Shown here: piece by piece, positions 50,071 through 59,883 of the stretch | How the letters are laid out: each line of letters opens with the position of its first letter | Position numbering within the stretch: the stretch's first letter is position 1 | Origin: an uncultured Blautia sp. | GTDB taxonomy: Bacteria; Bacillota_A; Clostridia; Lachnospirales; Lachnospiraceae | Direction: 5' to 3' | Assembly (NCBI GenBank): GCA_905209435.1 | Contig: CAJLTE010000006.1 | Span: forward strand, 5,930 to 69,929 | DNA: 64,000 bases | Program-made: the position numbers and the translations under genes | Notes under the pieces: model-generated | Seen by the model: the letters and a program-made list of their open reading frames with translations, nothing else | What the model was told of the DNA's origin: nothing | The model's database searches: none

Positions 50071-51930
50071 ATGTTTCAGATAGAAGAGGAACTGAAGAAG
50101 CTTCCGGGTAAGCCGGGGGTTTATATTATGCATGGGGAGAAGGATGAGATCATCTATGTGGGAAAGGCCATCAGTCTGAAGAACAGAGTTCGTCAGTATT
50201 TCCAGAGCAGCAGAAATAAGGGCGCAAAGATTGAGCAGATGGTTACGCACATCACCAGATTTGAGTACATTATTACGGATTCAGAATTGGAAGCTCTTGT
50301 ATTAGAGTGCAATCTGATCAAAGAACATAGACCAAAGTATAATACCATGTTGAAAGATGATAAGAGCTATCCTTTTATCAAGGTGACGGTCAATGAGGAA
50401 TATCCCAGAGTACTTTTTGCCAGAAAAATGAAAAAAGATAAGGCAAAGTATTTCGGGCCATATACAAGTGCAGGAGCAGTAAAAGATGTGATAGAGCTGG
50501 TGCGTAAACTTTATAAAGTGCGTTCCTGTAACCGTGTGCTCCCAAGGGACTGCGGGAAAGATCGCCCGTGTCTGTATTATCATATGAAACAGTGCACAGC
50601 GCCCTGCCAGGGCTATGTGAGCTCAGAGGAATATAAGAAAAATATTACGGAACTGTTGAAATTTCTTAATGGGGATTTTCAGGATACCATTGATATGCTG
50701 ACGGACAAAATGATGGCAGCATCCGATGAAATGCGTTTTGAGGATGCCATGGAATACCGTGACCTGATCCGAAGTATTCAGAAAATCGGAGAGCGTCAGA
50801 AGATTACCAGCTATGGAGAAGAGGATAAAGATATTATTGCAGTGGCAATGGATGAAAGCCTTGATCTGCGTGAACAGGATGCGGTTGTACAGGTATTTTT
50901 TGTTCGCGACGGCAAGCTGATCGGACGTGAGCACTTTTATCTGCGTGTAGCGCGGGGAGATACAAAAGCACAGGTTTTGTCCAGCTTTATGAAGCAGTTC
51001 TATGCAGGAACACCATTTATTCCACGTGAAATCATGCTGCAGAAGGAAATTGAAGATGCACAGATCATAGAGGAATGGCTCACTGCCAGAAGAAAACAGA
51101 GAGTCCATATCCGTGTGCCGAAAAAAGGTACTAAAGAGAAGCTTGTAGAGCTGGCAGAGGAGAACGCGAAGATGGTTCTTGATAAGGACAGAGAGCGGAT
51201 CAAACGTGAGGAAGGAAGAACGATCGGTGCTGTCCATGAGGTAGAAGACTGGCTTGGTCTGTCAGGCATCAGGCGAATGGAGGCGTATGATATTTCAAAC
51301 ATCAGTGGTTTTGAATCCGTAGGTTCTATGGTTGTTTATGAAAAAGGCAAGCCGAAGCGCAGCGATTACCGTAAATTTAAGATCAAATGGGTACAGGGAC
51401 CAAATGATTATGCAAGTATGGAAGAAGTGCTTACCCGACGTTTTACTCATGAGGGGAAAGATGAGTTCGACAGCTTTTCCATTATGCCAGATCTGATCCT
51501 GATGGATGGTGGAAGAGGGCAGGTAAATATTGCATTGAAAGTATTGGAAAATCTGGGAATTGATATTCCTGTCTGCGGTATGGTTAAGGATGACCACCAC
51601 AGAACGCGAGGCCTGTATTACAATAATCTGGAGATTCCTATCGACACCGGCAGCGAGGGCTTCCGCCTGATCACCAGGATTCAGGATGAGGCACATCGCT
51701 TTGCTATCGAATTTCACCGCTCCCTGCGAAGCAAAGAGCAGGTACATTCTCTTCTGGACGACATTCCGGGAATCGGTGATACCAGAAGAAAAGCACTGAT
51801 GAGAAAGTTCAAATCCATTGAGAATATCAGAGATGCATCCCTGGAAGAACTGGCACAGACGGAAAGCATGAATGCTGGAAGTGCGCAAAAAGTATATGAA
51901 TTCTTTCATGTGCCTGCTGAGAACAAATAG
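50071..51930 (+). CDS. uvrC: Excinuclease ABC subunit C
   Basis: Nuclease that makes both incisions in nucleotide excision repair. Domains in order: GIY-YIG nuclease at the start ([20 protein letters not shown]), UVR motif binding UvrB around 200-235 ([20 protein letters not shown]), RNase H-like C-terminal nuclease ([31 protein letters not shown]), and tandem helix-hairpin-helix ([18 protein letters not shown]). 619 residues is standard. ATG 50071 follows GGAGGAGATTTT; the longer frame from 50026 lacks a site. Confidence 0.96.
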   Translation: MFQIEEELKKLPGKPGVYIMHGEKDEIIYVGKAISLKNRVRQYFQSSRNKGAKIEQMVTHITRFEYIITDSELEALVLECNLIKEHRPKYNTMLKDDKSYPFIKVTVNEEYPRVLFARKMKKDKAKYFGPYTSAGAVKDVIELVRKLYKVRSCNRVLPRDCGKDRPCLYYHMKQCTAPCQGYVSSEEYKKNITELLKFLNGDFQDTIDMLTDKMMAASDEMRFEDAMEYRDLIRSIQKIGERQKITSYGEEDKDIIAVAMDESLDLREQDAVVQVFFVRDGKLIGREHFYLRVARGDTKAQVLSSFMKQFYAGTPFIPREIMLQKEIEDAQIIEEWLTARRKQRVHIRVPKKGTKEKLVELAEENAKMVLDKDRERIKREEGRTIGAVHEVEDWLGLSGIRRMEAYDISNISGFESVGSMVVYEKGKPKRSDYRKFKIKWVQGPNDYASMEEVLTRRFTHEGKDEFDSFSIMPDLILMDGGRGQVNIALKVLENLGIDIPVCGMVKDDHHRTRGLYYNNLEIPIDTGSEGFRLITRIQDEAHRFAIEFHRSLRSKEQVHSLLDDIPGIGDTRRKALMRKFKSIENIRDASLEELAQTESMNAGSAQKVYEFFHVPAENK

Positions 51931-51965
51931 CTAAAGATTTATCCGCCTGATCTAGTGTGGAAAAA

Positions 51966-52034
51966 CAGATAGTAATTTAGAAAATATGTAGAAACATTCT
52001 CCTAATCTTCTACATGTTACCCACCTACTATCTG
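51966..52034. other. Two-tier palindrome between uvrC and hprK
   Basis: Outer arms CAGATAGTA (51966-51974) and TACTATCTG (52026-52034), inner arms ATGTAGAA (51986-51993) and TTCTACAT (52008-52015), all perfect. Probably folds into a long interrupted hairpin. A short T-rich tract follows, so it may end uvrC transcripts. Confidence 0.65.
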
Positions 52035-52044
52035 CTATTTTCAA

Positions 52045-52074
52045 TTGAAGTTGCACACAATGATGTGATATAAT
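52045..52074 (+). promoter_or_regulatory. Promoter of hprK
   Basis: TTGAAG (52045-52050), 18-base spacer, TATAAT (52069-52074). Confidence 0.7.
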
Positions 52075-52113
52075 AAAAATAACGTAAAATTTTGAACTGA
52101 AAAGGAGAAACAA

Positions 52114-53049
52114 ATGAAGGGTGTACAGTTGACAAAATTAGTTCAGGACCTGGGACTTCACAACCTGACTCCTGAAATTGACCTGTCCGAGATAGTGATC
52201 AAGACAGCCGAAATCAACAGACCGGCGCTGCAGCTGACCGGATATCTGGAGCATTTTGCAAATGAACGTGTACAGATTATCGGATATGTAGAGTATACTT
52301 ATCTGATGCAGCTCAGCGATGAAGAACGGAAATTCAAATATGAGAGATTTATTTCCAGCAAGATTCCTTGTGTAATCTTCAGTACAATGACAAGACCATC
52401 ACAGGATATGATCGATCTTGCTGTTAAATATAATGTTCCGACATTTGTGACAGAACGTACCACATCCAGCTTTATGGCAGAGATCATCCGCTGGCTTGGT
52501 GTACAGCTTGCACCGTGTATTTCTATTCACGGCGTACTTGTGGATGTATATGGTGAAGGTGTCCTGATCACAGGTGAGAGTGGAATTGGAAAAAGTGAGG
52601 CAGCTCTAGAGCTGATCAAACGTGGTCACCGTCTTGTAAGTGATGATGTTGTAGAACTTCGCAAAGTCAGTGATGTAACACTGGTAGGTTCTGCTCCGGA
52701 TATTACACGACATTTCATCGAACTTCGTGGTATCGGTATTATCGATGTCAAGACTTTATTCGGTGTTGAGAGTGTTAAGGATACCCAGTCTGTAGACCTT
52801 GTTATTAAACTGGAAGAGTGGGATAAAGAAAAAGAGTACGACCGTCTGGGTCTGCATGAGGAGTATACAGAGTATCTTGGAAACAAGATCGTATGCCATT
52901 CTCTGCCAATCCGTCCTGGTCGTAATCTTGCCATTATTGTTGAGTCTGCGGCAGTCAACCACAGACAGAAGAAGATGGGATACAATGCAGCAGAAGAGCT
53001 GTACAAGCGTGTTCAGGCAAATCTTGCCAAGAAACGTGAGGAAAGATAA
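52114..53049 (+). CDS. hprK: HPr kinase/phosphorylase
   Basis: Bifunctional enzyme that phosphorylates and dephosphorylates HPr at serine 46, the switch for CcpA carbon catabolite control. N-terminal domain 1-130; catalytic domain from about 135 with P-loop GESGIGKSEAAL, the VSDDVVELRK segment and the HprK signature with LRGIGIIDVKTLFGVESV. 311 residues is standard. It implies CcpA-type sugar control for the transport operons in this window. The ROK glucokinase follows after 35 bases. Confidence 0.96.
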   Translation: MKGVQLTKLVQDLGLHNLTPEIDLSEIVIKTAEINRPALQLTGYLEHFANERVQIIGYVEYTYLMQLSDEERKFKYERFISSKIPCVIFSTMTRPSQDMIDLAVKYNVPTFVTERTTSSFMAEIIRWLGVQLAPCISIHGVLVDVYGEGVLITGESGIGKSEAALELIKRGHRLVSDDVVELRKVSDVTLVGSAPDITRHFIELRGIGIIDVKTLFGVESVKDTQSVDLVIKLEEWDKEKEYDRLGLHEEYTEYLGNKIVCHSLPIRPGRNLAIIVESAAVNHRQKKMGYNAAEELYKRVQANLAKKREER

Positions 53050-53084
53050 TAAAAAAATATAAGTATAGCAATTTGGAGGATATC

Positions 53085-54029
53085 ATGGGAAAGTATTGTT
53101 TTGGAATTGATGTTGGCGGTACATCTGTAAAATGTGGACTCTTTCAGACAGACGGAGTTCTGGTTGAGAAATGGGAGATTCCGACCCGCAAAGAGAATAA
53201 CGGTGAAGCGATCATTCCGGATATTGCGAAGACTATTCTGGATAAGATCGCAGAGCGCAAGATGGAAAAAGAAGACATTGACGGTGTAGGCATTGGTGTT
53301 CCTGGTCCGGTTAATGAAAGAGGCGAAGTGCCGTGTGCAGTAAATCTTTATTGGGGATTTAAGGCAGTTACAAAGGAACTGACAGAGCTGACAGGCCTTG
53401 CATCTAAAGCTGGAAATGATGCTAATGTAGCAGCTTTGGGAGAAGCATGGAAAGGTGCAGCTGCAGGTTCTAAGAATGTAATTCTTGTAACTCTTGGAAC
53501 TGGAGTTGGCGGTGGAATTATCGTTGATGGAAAGATTGTTGGCGGTGCTCACGGTGCAGGCGGAGAGATTGGTCATGCAGCAGTAAACCATGAGGAAAAG
53601 GAAGCTTGTAACTGTGGTAACTGCGGATGTCTGGAGCAGTACGCATCTGCAACTGGTATTGTACGTGTAGCCCAGAGAACTCTGGCAGCTACAGAAGAGG
53701 ATTCTGTACTCCGCAAACCTGCAAAACTTTCTGCAAAGAATGTTCTGGATGCATTTAAGGATGGCGATAAGGTAGCATGCGATGTTATGGCTCAGGTAGG
53801 AGAAATGCTTGGCGGAACACTTGCTATGTTTGCATGTGTTACAGATCCTGAAGCAATCGTTATCGGCGGCGGTGTTTCCAAAGCAGGACAGCCACTGATT
53901 GACTGTATTCAGAAATACTATAAGAAATATGCATTCTCAGCATGCAAGGATACCCCGATCATTCTTGCAAATCTTGGAAATGATGCAGGTATCTACGGAT
54001 CTGCACGTATGGTTATTAAAGAAGCGTAA
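53085..54029 (+). CDS. glk: ROK family glucokinase
   Basis: Cytoplasmic glucokinase forming glucose-6-phosphate. The N-terminal ATP loop is GIDVGGTSVKCG; the sugar site includes AGNDANVAALGEAWKG and GAHGAGGEIGHAAV (EIGH); the zinc cluster CNCGNCGCLEQYAS is the CXCGXXGCXE mark of ROK kinases. No N-terminal helix-turn-helix, so it is a kinase and not a repressor. 314 residues. ATG 53085 follows TTGGAGGATATC. Probably co-transcribed with hprK. Confidence 0.93.
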   Translation: MGKYCFGIDVGGTSVKCGLFQTDGVLVEKWEIPTRKENNGEAIIPDIAKTILDKIAERKMEKEDIDGVGIGVPGPVNERGEVPCAVNLYWGFKAVTKELTELTGLASKAGNDANVAALGEAWKGAAAGSKNVILVTLGTGVGGGIIVDGKIVGGAHGAGGEIGHAAVNHEEKEACNCGNCGCLEQYASATGIVRVAQRTLAATEEDSVLRKPAKLSAKNVLDAFKDGDKVACDVMAQVGEMLGGTLAMFACVTDPEAIVIGGGVSKAGQPLIDCIQKYYKKYAFSACKDTPIILANLGNDAGIYGSARMVIKEA

Positions 54030-54096
54030 ATATAAAACTCCTGCATTGTGAGGATATTTCACAGAGGGGTATTTTAAATAACAGAAAAGTAATAAG

Positions 54097-54137
54097 AAAT
54101 CCACAGTCTCAGATTTGGCGGGACTGTGGATTTTTTT
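54097..54137 (+). terminator. Terminator behind the glucokinase gene
   Basis: AAATCCACAGTC / GACTGTGGATTT stem, 13-base loop, T7 tail. Confidence 0.93.
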
Positions 54138-54211
54138 GTACAAGAATGAATCCTGCTTGTAGGACTTTCTGCCTGCGGCTGGTCGCTCCAGCGACATGAT
54201 TCTTCTGACAT

Positions 54212-54252
54212 AAAAAATATCCTGCAGCAGAACTTCGTCCGCTGCAGGATAT
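54212..54252 (-). terminator. Terminator behind the PBP1A gene
   Basis: ATATCCTGCAGC / GCTGCAGGATAT with a 12-base loop; on the minus strand it is followed by T6. Confidence 0.9.
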
Positions 54253-54257
54253 AAAAT

Positions 54258-56870
54258 TTAATAATAGTCAACCTGGTAAGAAGGGTCTGCATCTCCACCA
54301 CCACCATTGTCGGTGTTATCGGAATCGCCGTTGTCATCACCATTATTATCAGAATCACCACTGTTATCACCACCGTTGTCGCTATTGTCACCGCTGTCAC
54401 CGTTATTGTCGGTTCCATTATTATCTGCGTTATTGTCGGCATCGGTTCCATTCTGCTGATCTGATGAATCACTGCTATTATCATAATCATTATCATACTC
54501 ATAATAATCGCTGTCATAAAAATGCTGATCACAATATTCTGTCGGCATAGTACCTACATCAAAGTATTCGGTAATTACCGGGCAGCCGGCTCTCGGGAGA
54601 AGCCCTGTCTCAGAGCATACACTCAATTTCTCGACACTTGCAGGTTTATCAAATTCTTTTGAAGGAAGACCTTCGTGAATTCGAGTCATCACCTTTTTCC
54701 ATAATTTTTTGTGGAAGTTACGAGCATAATCAGGTAATTTCTCATTATTATCATAACCGGACCATACGGCACAGGTATAATAAGGGGTATAGCCTACAAA
54801 CCATAAATCGTTATACGCTTCTGTTGTACCTGTTTTACCTGCAACCGCCATATTATCAAGCTGGCAGGCAGTACCGGTACCTTTCTTAACAACATCTTCC
54901 ATAGCACTGGTAAGAAGATAAGCTGTACTTTCCTTGATTACGGAACGTTCTGCAGAAGTATTTTCAATGAGAACATTTCCATTATGATCCAGGATCTTGG
55001 TGTAATAAATCGGTTTGATATAATTTCCGCCGTTTGCGATCGCTGCATAGGATGCACACAATTCTACGTTTGTGACACCCTTAGTGATACCACCCAATGC
55101 AGTGGCAAGGTTTGCATCACTCCATACATTGCCGTTGGCATCTGTATCGGCTTCTGTTCCATGAGCAAGGGTTGTGAAACCAAAGTTGTCAAGGTATTTC
55201 AGACCAAGCTCAGGAGTTACTTCTTCGAGGCATTTAACTGCTACAACGTTAATAGAATTCTGGATCGCTGTACGGATCGTTGTGGTTCCATTGTAAGTAC
55301 GGGTTGAGTTATTTACAGGGGAGCCATCCGGGTATTCATAAGGTTCATCTTCAAAGGTGGTTGCCAGAGACATGCCCTTTTCATTTAAAGCTGGTGCATA
55401 TGTGGAAACAATTTTAAAAGTAGAACCTGGCTGACGGGTAGTATCTGTTGCTCGGTTTAGAGTCAGGCTGGCTGTTTTCTCTCCGCGTCCGCCGATCAGA
55501 GCTTTTACATAACCGGTATGCTGATCGATCACACTCATGGAAGACTGTGGCTGAGGGGCAAAATTTACACGTTCAGCAACAACCTTGCTTCCATTTGCAA
55601 CAATATCTGCTTTATATCTGTCTACATAAGTCTGACCTTCTTCTGGAGAATCAAACAGAAGATCGAAACTCGGATCTTCGTTCTGGAAGTAGAGCTGCAG
55701 CATTTCCTTGCTGTAGTTTACCTGATTTCCATCCGGGTCAGTAACTGTCAATGCATAGTCAAGTTCATACTGAACTGTGTCCGGATAATTGGAAGGATCG
55801 GAATATTCTTCATCCAGAATATTCTGAATCGTGGAATCCTGTGTAGTATATACCTTAAGACCGCCGCTGTACAGAAGGTTAGTTGCCTGGGTCTTGGTAT
55901 AACCTTTGATGTTCATCAGATCATTGATGATCTGGTCAGTAAGTTCATCCTCGAAATAGGTGTAAACTGTATTTTCTGTGCTGGAATTCTTTTCCTGAGC
56001 AGCCTGAATACGGGAATAAACATCATCCGCCAGTGTCTCATCGTACTGATCCTGTGTAATATAATTCTGATCCAGCATATGCTGAAGAACTTCTTTCCTT
56101 CTCTTCTGGTTGCTGTCAGGATTAGTGATAGGGTTAAACTTGGTCGGATTCTGTGTGATACCTGCAAGTGTTGCACATTCAGACAGATTCAGATCCCATA
56201 CATCTTTGTCAAAATACTGCCGGGAAGCTGCCTGTACGCCATAGGATCCTGCTCCCAGGTTGATAGTATTCAGATAGTTCTCAAGGATTGTGTTTTTGTC
56301 GGTTTTCTTTTCAACCTGAATGGCAAGGTACTGTTCCTGGAATTTACGCGTAAATCGTTCAAGCTGTGTAGATTCACTGGTCCAGTTGGTAAATACATTA
56401 TTTTTCAGCAGCTGCTGAGTGATTGTACTGGCACCTTCGGAAAAATCTCCGGTAGTGATTGCCTTCACTCCGGCACGAAGAATACCTTTTACATCAATAC
56501 CATTGTGCTCATAGAAACGTTCATCCTCAATGGCAACTACTGCATGCTGCAGATCTTCGGGAATCTGATCCAGTGTGACAGGCAGTCGGTTTGAATCCGG
56601 CGCAGCCAGTTTGAGAATCTGATTTCCGGCATCGTCGTATAAAAAAGTTGCGTAGCCCAAAGGCATAATATCAATATCATTAACATCAGGAGCATTATCG
56701 ATTACGCCCCTGAATGCCCCCACACCCAGACAGGTTACTGCGATGCAGAGTGCTATCAGTGATACGAACAGGACTCTGATGAAAGAAACTCTGGCGCGCT
56801 TTCCCATCATGGAAGAACGGGAAATCAGTGCCGTCCGTTTCTTTGCAGTCGACTTTTTACCGTAGTTCAT
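54258..56870 (-). CDS. Class A penicillin-binding protein (PBP1A-like)
   Basis: Bifunctional peptidoglycan synthase of 870 residues. Membrane helix about 30-53. The glycosyltransferase 51 domain has the catalytic EDERFYEHNG (E115) and GASTITQQ (146-153). The transpeptidase has STFK with nucleophile S483, SIN (539-541) and KTGT (679-682). The last 80 residues are almost only D, N, S and G, a flexible acidic tail outside the cell. Start ATG follows AAAGGAGGTTTAAC. It is transcribed alone, convergent with the glucokinase gene. Confidence 0.95.
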   Translation of the reverse strand: MNYGKKSTAKKRTALISRSSMMGKRARVSFIRVLFVSLIALCIAVTCLGVGAFRGVIDNAPDVNDIDIMPLGYATFLYDDAGNQILKLAAPDSNRLPVTLDQIPEDLQHAVVAIEDERFYEHNGIDVKGILRAGVKAITTGDFSEGASTITQQLLKNNVFTNWTSESTQLERFTRKFQEQYLAIQVEKKTDKNTILENYLNTINLGAGSYGVQAASRQYFDKDVWDLNLSECATLAGITQNPTKFNPITNPDSNQKRRKEVLQHMLDQNYITQDQYDETLADDVYSRIQAAQEKNSSTENTVYTYFEDELTDQIINDLMNIKGYTKTQATNLLYSGGLKVYTTQDSTIQNILDEEYSDPSNYPDTVQYELDYALTVTDPDGNQVNYSKEMLQLYFQNEDPSFDLLFDSPEEGQTYVDRYKADIVANGSKVVAERVNFAPQPQSSMSVIDQHTGYVKALIGGRGEKTASLTLNRATDTTRQPGSTFKIVSTYAPALNEKGMSLATTFEDEPYEYPDGSPVNNSTRTYNGTTTIRTAIQNSINVVAVKCLEEVTPELGLKYLDNFGFTTLAHGTEADTDANGNVWSDANLATALGGITKGVTNVELCASYAAIANGGNYIKPIYYTKILDHNGNVLIENTSAERSVIKESTAYLLTSAMEDVVKKGTGTACQLDNMAVAGKTGTTEAYNDLWFVGYTPYYTCAVWSGYDNNEKLPDYARNFHKKLWKKVMTRIHEGLPSKEFDKPASVEKLSVCSETGLLPRAGCPVITEYFDVGTMPTEYCDQHFYDSDYYEYDNDYDNSSDSSDQQNGTDADNNADNNGTDNNGDSGDNSDNGGDNSGDSDNNGDDNGDSDNTDNGGGGDADPSYQVDYY

Positions 56871-57071
56871 GTTAAACCTCCTTTATAATCCGTTCTATTA
56901 TATCAAATAAGAATAAGTAAATAAAGCAGAAAAATAAAAATTCACAATTGCTTTTGGCGCTTTTTAATAGTTAGTGTGATTTTTTACAGGATAAGTATAC
57001 ACTGTGCTGGCGTATTTTTGTAATTCATGGTACACTGAGGCAATAAGAGAATATAAAAGGGAGTATGATAT

Positions 57072-57728
57072 ATGCTTGAGAAATATAAGACAGTCTATAC
57101 AGGGGGAGAAGGCGAAATTGTGGAAAAGAAGTCCAGATTTATTGCCACAGTACGTCCTGTAGAGACAGAAGAGGAAGCCCTGGCCTTTATAGAAGAAATG
57201 AAGAAGAAATACTGGGATGCCAGACATAACTGTTATGTATATTCTGTGGGAAAGAACCGGGAGTATACCAGATGCAGCGATGACGGTGAACCGTCGGGAA
57301 CAGCCGGAAGACCTATGCTTGATGTAATTCTTGGAGAAGATATTTATAATGTAGCAGCAGTAGTTACACGGTATTTTGGCGGTGTACTGCTTGGAACCGG
57401 TGGGCTTGTAAGAGCATATTCCAAGAGCCTTCAGGAGGGGCTGGCTGCCAGCACAGTAATAGAGAAAACTTATGGAATTTCTATGGAAGTAATTACTGAT
57501 TATACAGGAATCGGCAGGATCCAGTATATAGCCGGAGAGAAGAAGCTTCCGATCCTGGATTCTGAATATACAGACAGAGTAGTACTACATCTGCTGGTTC
57601 CCTCAGATCAGATTGCATCTGTGGAGAAAGCAATCACAGAGGGGACGAATGGAAAAGCAAAGATGAAGAAAGAGAAAGATCTTTACTATGCAGTGATCGA
57701 TGGTGAAGTGAGAGTATTCGCGGACTGA
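57072..57728 (+). CDS. YigZ/IMPACT family protein
   Basis: 218-residue protein of the YigZ (UPF0029/IMPACT) family. The N-terminal domain (1-125) has the family signature KSRFIATV, DARHNCYVY and DDGEPSGTAGRPML ... RYFGGVLLGTGGLVRAYS. The C-terminal domain (about 140-210) is the DUF1949 ferredoxin-like part. Eukaryotic relatives regulate GCN2; bacterial function is not settled, perhaps translation-linked. ATG 57072 follows AAAAGGGAG. Repeat copy 3 begins four bases behind its stop. Confidence 0.9.
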   Translation: MLEKYKTVYTGGEGEIVEKKSRFIATVRPVETEEEALAFIEEMKKKYWDARHNCYVYSVGKNREYTRCSDDGEPSGTAGRPMLDVILGEDIYNVAAVVTRYFGGVLLGTGGLVRAYSKSLQEGLAASTVIEKTYGISMEVITDYTGIGRIQYIAGEKKLPILDSEYTDRVVLHLLVPSDQIASVEKAITEGTNGKAKMKKEKDLYYAVIDGEVRVFAD

Positions 57729-57731
57729 TGA

Positions 57732-57782
57732 TTTAACCAAATCAAGCAAGTTCCCTGCTTAATTGCGAATGTCCGATTGACT
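57732..57782 (+). repeat. Dispersed intergenic repeat, copy 3
   Basis: TTTAACCAAATCAAGCAAG, then TTCCCTGCTTAATTGCG, then AATGTCCGATTGAC. Nearly identical to copy 2 in order and sequence. It starts four bases behind the yigZ stop. Confidence 0.78.
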
Positions 57783-57876
57783 CTTAACTCCTGCCCTGAA
57801 ACTGGTATTTTGCAATGATAATTCAACCGGGGCAGCAGAATATAGTTCTTATATTGTGAATACGAAGAATATAAAA

Positions 57877-57942
57877 TATGCCCCATGCCGCTTTAATATG
57901 TATCCGTAATTATGGATATATATTAAAGCGGCATGGGGCATA
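57877..57942. terminator. Very long bidirectional terminator hairpin
   Basis: A stem of more than 20 bp (TGCCCCATGCCGC at its base against its complement) with an inner TATCC/GGATA helix. It lies between convergent yigZ and cyclophilin genes; the minus-strand side has the better T-rich tail. Confidence 0.82.
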
Positions 57943-57970
57943 AGTATTACATATCAATTGTCTGGATTGA

Positions 57971-58489
57971 TCAGCATTTTTCCGGTTCCGGATAATCAAC
58001 TCCGAAAGTTTCTACTGTCATAGATTTAATCTTCTGTTCATCAAGCGGACAATCGCTGTAATCGGTATCCTCTTCTGCGATACGGTTTACAACATCCATA
58101 CCCTCAGTGATCTTACCGAATGCTGCATAAGCACCGTCAAGATGCGGTGCATCCTTGTGCATGATAAAGAACTGGCTTCCTGCTGAGTTTGGATGCATAG
58201 CTCTTGCCATGGAAAGAACACCTGCTGTATGTTTCAGATCATTCTTGAATCTGTTCTGAGTAAATTCACCTTTAATGCTGTATCCCGGGCCGCCCATACC
58301 TGTTCCGTCCGGGCATCCACCCTGGATCATAAATCCGTTAATAACGCGGTGGAAGATAAGTCCGTCATAAAAACCTTTCTTTACAAGACTGATAAAGTTG
58401 TTAACTGTATTTGGTGCGATTTCAGGATATAATTCTGCTTTCATCACATCGCCATTGTCCATGGTAATTGTAACTACCGGATTTGCCAT
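57971..58489 (-). CDS. Peptidyl-prolyl cis-trans isomerase, cyclophilin type
   Basis: 172-residue cytoplasmic cyclophilin that speeds proline isomerisation in folding proteins. The fold marks are complete: FHRVINGFMIQGGCPDGTG, HTAGVLSMARA, NSAGSQFFI and AFGKITEGMDVV. Active-site R (FHRV) and F, Q are present. I chose the ATG at 58489 (MANPVVTI, with AAAAGGAG upstream); the longer frame from 58558 runs into the promoter. It is divergent from tsaE. Confidence 0.93.
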   Translation of the reverse strand: MANPVVTITMDNGDVMKAELYPEIAPNTVNNFISLVKKGFYDGLIFHRVINGFMIQGGCPDGTGMGGPGYSIKGEFTQNRFKNDLKHTAGVLSMARAMHPNSAGSQFFIMHKDAPHLDGAYAAFGKITEGMDVVNRIAEEDTDYSDCPLDEQKIKSMTVETFGVDYPEPEKC

Positions 58490-58516
58490 AGTTTCAAGTC
58501 TCCTTTTCAAAAAGTA

Positions 58517-58545
58517 TTGTATTTCCCTGTTCGCTCTATTATAAT
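58517..58545 (+). promoter_or_regulatory. Promoter of the tsaE-tsaB-rimI genes
   Basis: TTGTAT (58517-58522), 17-base spacer, TATAAT (58540-58545). Its -10 overlaps that of the divergent cyclophilin promoter. Confidence 0.65.
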
Positions 58546-58566
58546 ATGCAAAGAACAATTCTGCAA
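58538..58566 (-). promoter_or_regulatory. Promoter of the cyclophilin gene
   Basis: Minus strand TTGCAG (58566-58561), 17-base spacer, TATAAT (58543-58538). The two -10 boxes share the bases ATTATAAT, so only one polymerase can bind at a time. Confidence 0.65.
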
Positions 58567-58582
58567 GAAAAAGGTGGAAAAG

Positions 58583-59017
58583 ATGATTATAGAGACAAAA
58601 ACACCACAGGAAACATTTGATGTGGGAAAGAAGATCGGTGAGAATGCGAAACCGGGACAGATTTATACTCTGACAGGTGATCTGGGCGTGGGAAAAACTG
58701 TGTTTACTCAGGGCGTTGCAGCAGGACTCGGGATTACAGAGGCTATTTGCAGTCCGACATTCACGATCATTCAGGAATATGAAAGCGGACGTCTTCCATT
58801 ATATCATTTTGATGTTTACCGTATCGGTGATATCGAAGAGATGGAGGAGATCGGCTACGACGATTATTTTTTCGGACAGGGAATCTGTCTGATTGAATGG
58901 GCGAATCTGATTGAAGAAATCCTTCCGGAAAATCTGATCAAAGTAACCATAGAGAAAGACCTGGAAAAGGGCTTTGATTACAGAAAGATTACAGTAACCG
59001 GTCTGGAAGAAAAATGA
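58583..59017 (+). CDS. tsaE: tRNA t6A biosynthesis ATPase TsaE
   Basis: 144-residue P-loop ATPase needed with TsaB, TsaC and TsaD for threonylcarbamoyl modification of A37 in ANN-reading tRNAs. Walker A is GDLGVGKT (about 32-39); SPTFTIIQEYE and YHFDVYRI are family marks, and ICLIEWANLIEEILP follows. ATG 58583 follows AAGGTGGAAAAG. tsaB follows 137 bases later. Confidence 0.93.
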   Translation: MIIETKTPQETFDVGKKIGENAKPGQIYTLTGDLGVGKTVFTQGVAAGLGITEAICSPTFTIIQEYESGRLPLYHFDVYRIGDIEEMEEIGYDDYFFGQGICLIEWANLIEEILPENLIKVTIEKDLEKGFDYRKITVTGLEEK

Positions 59018-59154
59018 TCAGCGGGAAAATGAAAGCACGGTATCTGTATAAAATGAAAATACGGAGAGCAGTGTAAAACGCAGCCTGAAAAATAAAAGGC
59101 TATATTTAAAAGACTGAAAAAGACTGCTATATAGAGGGCAGTCAGGAGGTAGAA

Positions 59155-59883
59155 ATGAAAATTTTAGCTTTAGACAGCTCAGGAATCGTAGCATCTGTAG
59201 CAGTTATAGAGGATGATACATTGCTGGCTGAATATACCGTAAATTACAAGAAAACACATTCTCAGACATTGCTTCCTATGCTGGATGAGATTGTGAAGAT
59301 GACAGAACTTGACCTGGAATCCATAGATGCCATAGCGGTGGCAGCAGGTCCGGGATCTTTTACAGGCCTGCGTATAGGTTCTGCGACAGCAAAAGGGCTG
59401 GGACTTGCTCTGAAGAAACCCTTGGTGGCAGTGCCGACAGTAAATGCTCTGGCTTATAATCTTTATGATGCGCAGGGTCTGATCTGCCCGATTATGGATG
59501 CCAGAAGAAAACAGGTGTATACGGGAATCTACAGATTTGAAGAACATCAGCTTGTAACTTTGAAGGAACAGTGGGCAGCACCAATCGAAGAATTGTTGGA
59601 GGAACTGAACCAGAGAGGCGAGATGGTTACATTTTTAGGAGACGGAGTACCTGTATTCAGTGAACTGATCGCAGAGAAACTGCAGGTTCCATATTCCTTT
59701 GCTCCGGCACATATAAATAAGCAGAGAGCAGCGGCAGTGGCTGCACTTGGAAGCATTTATTATAAAGAGGGACGCACAGAGACTGCAATGGAACATACTC
59801 CGGAATATCTTCGTGTATCCCAGGCTGAGCGCGAACGTGCAGAAAGAGAAAAAGCACAGAGACAGGCTGGTGCAGAACTATGA
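59155..59883 (+). CDS. tsaB: tRNA t6A biosynthesis protein TsaB
   Basis: 242-residue ASKHA-fold protein, the scaffold partner of TsaD. Marks: ILALDSSG at the start, KTHSQTLLPMLDEI, and AAGPGSFTGLRIGSATAKGL. It lacks the metal-binding histidines of TsaD, as expected. ATG follows CAGGAGGTAGAA. The C-terminus (RERAEREKAQRQAGAEL) is a charged helical tail. It overlaps rimI by four bases (ATGA). Confidence 0.93.
   Translation: MKILALDSSGIVASVAVIEDDTLLAEYTVNYKKTHSQTLLPMLDEIVKMTELDLESIDAIAVAAGPGSFTGLRIGSATAKGLGLALKKPLVAVPTVNALAYNLYDAQGLICPIMDARRKQVYTGIYRFEEHQLVTLKEQWAAPIEELLEELNQRGEMVTFLGDGVPVFSELIAEKLQVPYSFAPAHINKQRAAAVAALGSIYYKEGRTETAMEHTPEYLRVSQAERERAEREKAQRQAGAEL

Noticed and set aside
55518..56594. 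358-codon frame antisense to the PBP1A gene
   Set aside because: The minus-strand gene is unmistakable; the antisense frame has no recognisable domain or binding site.
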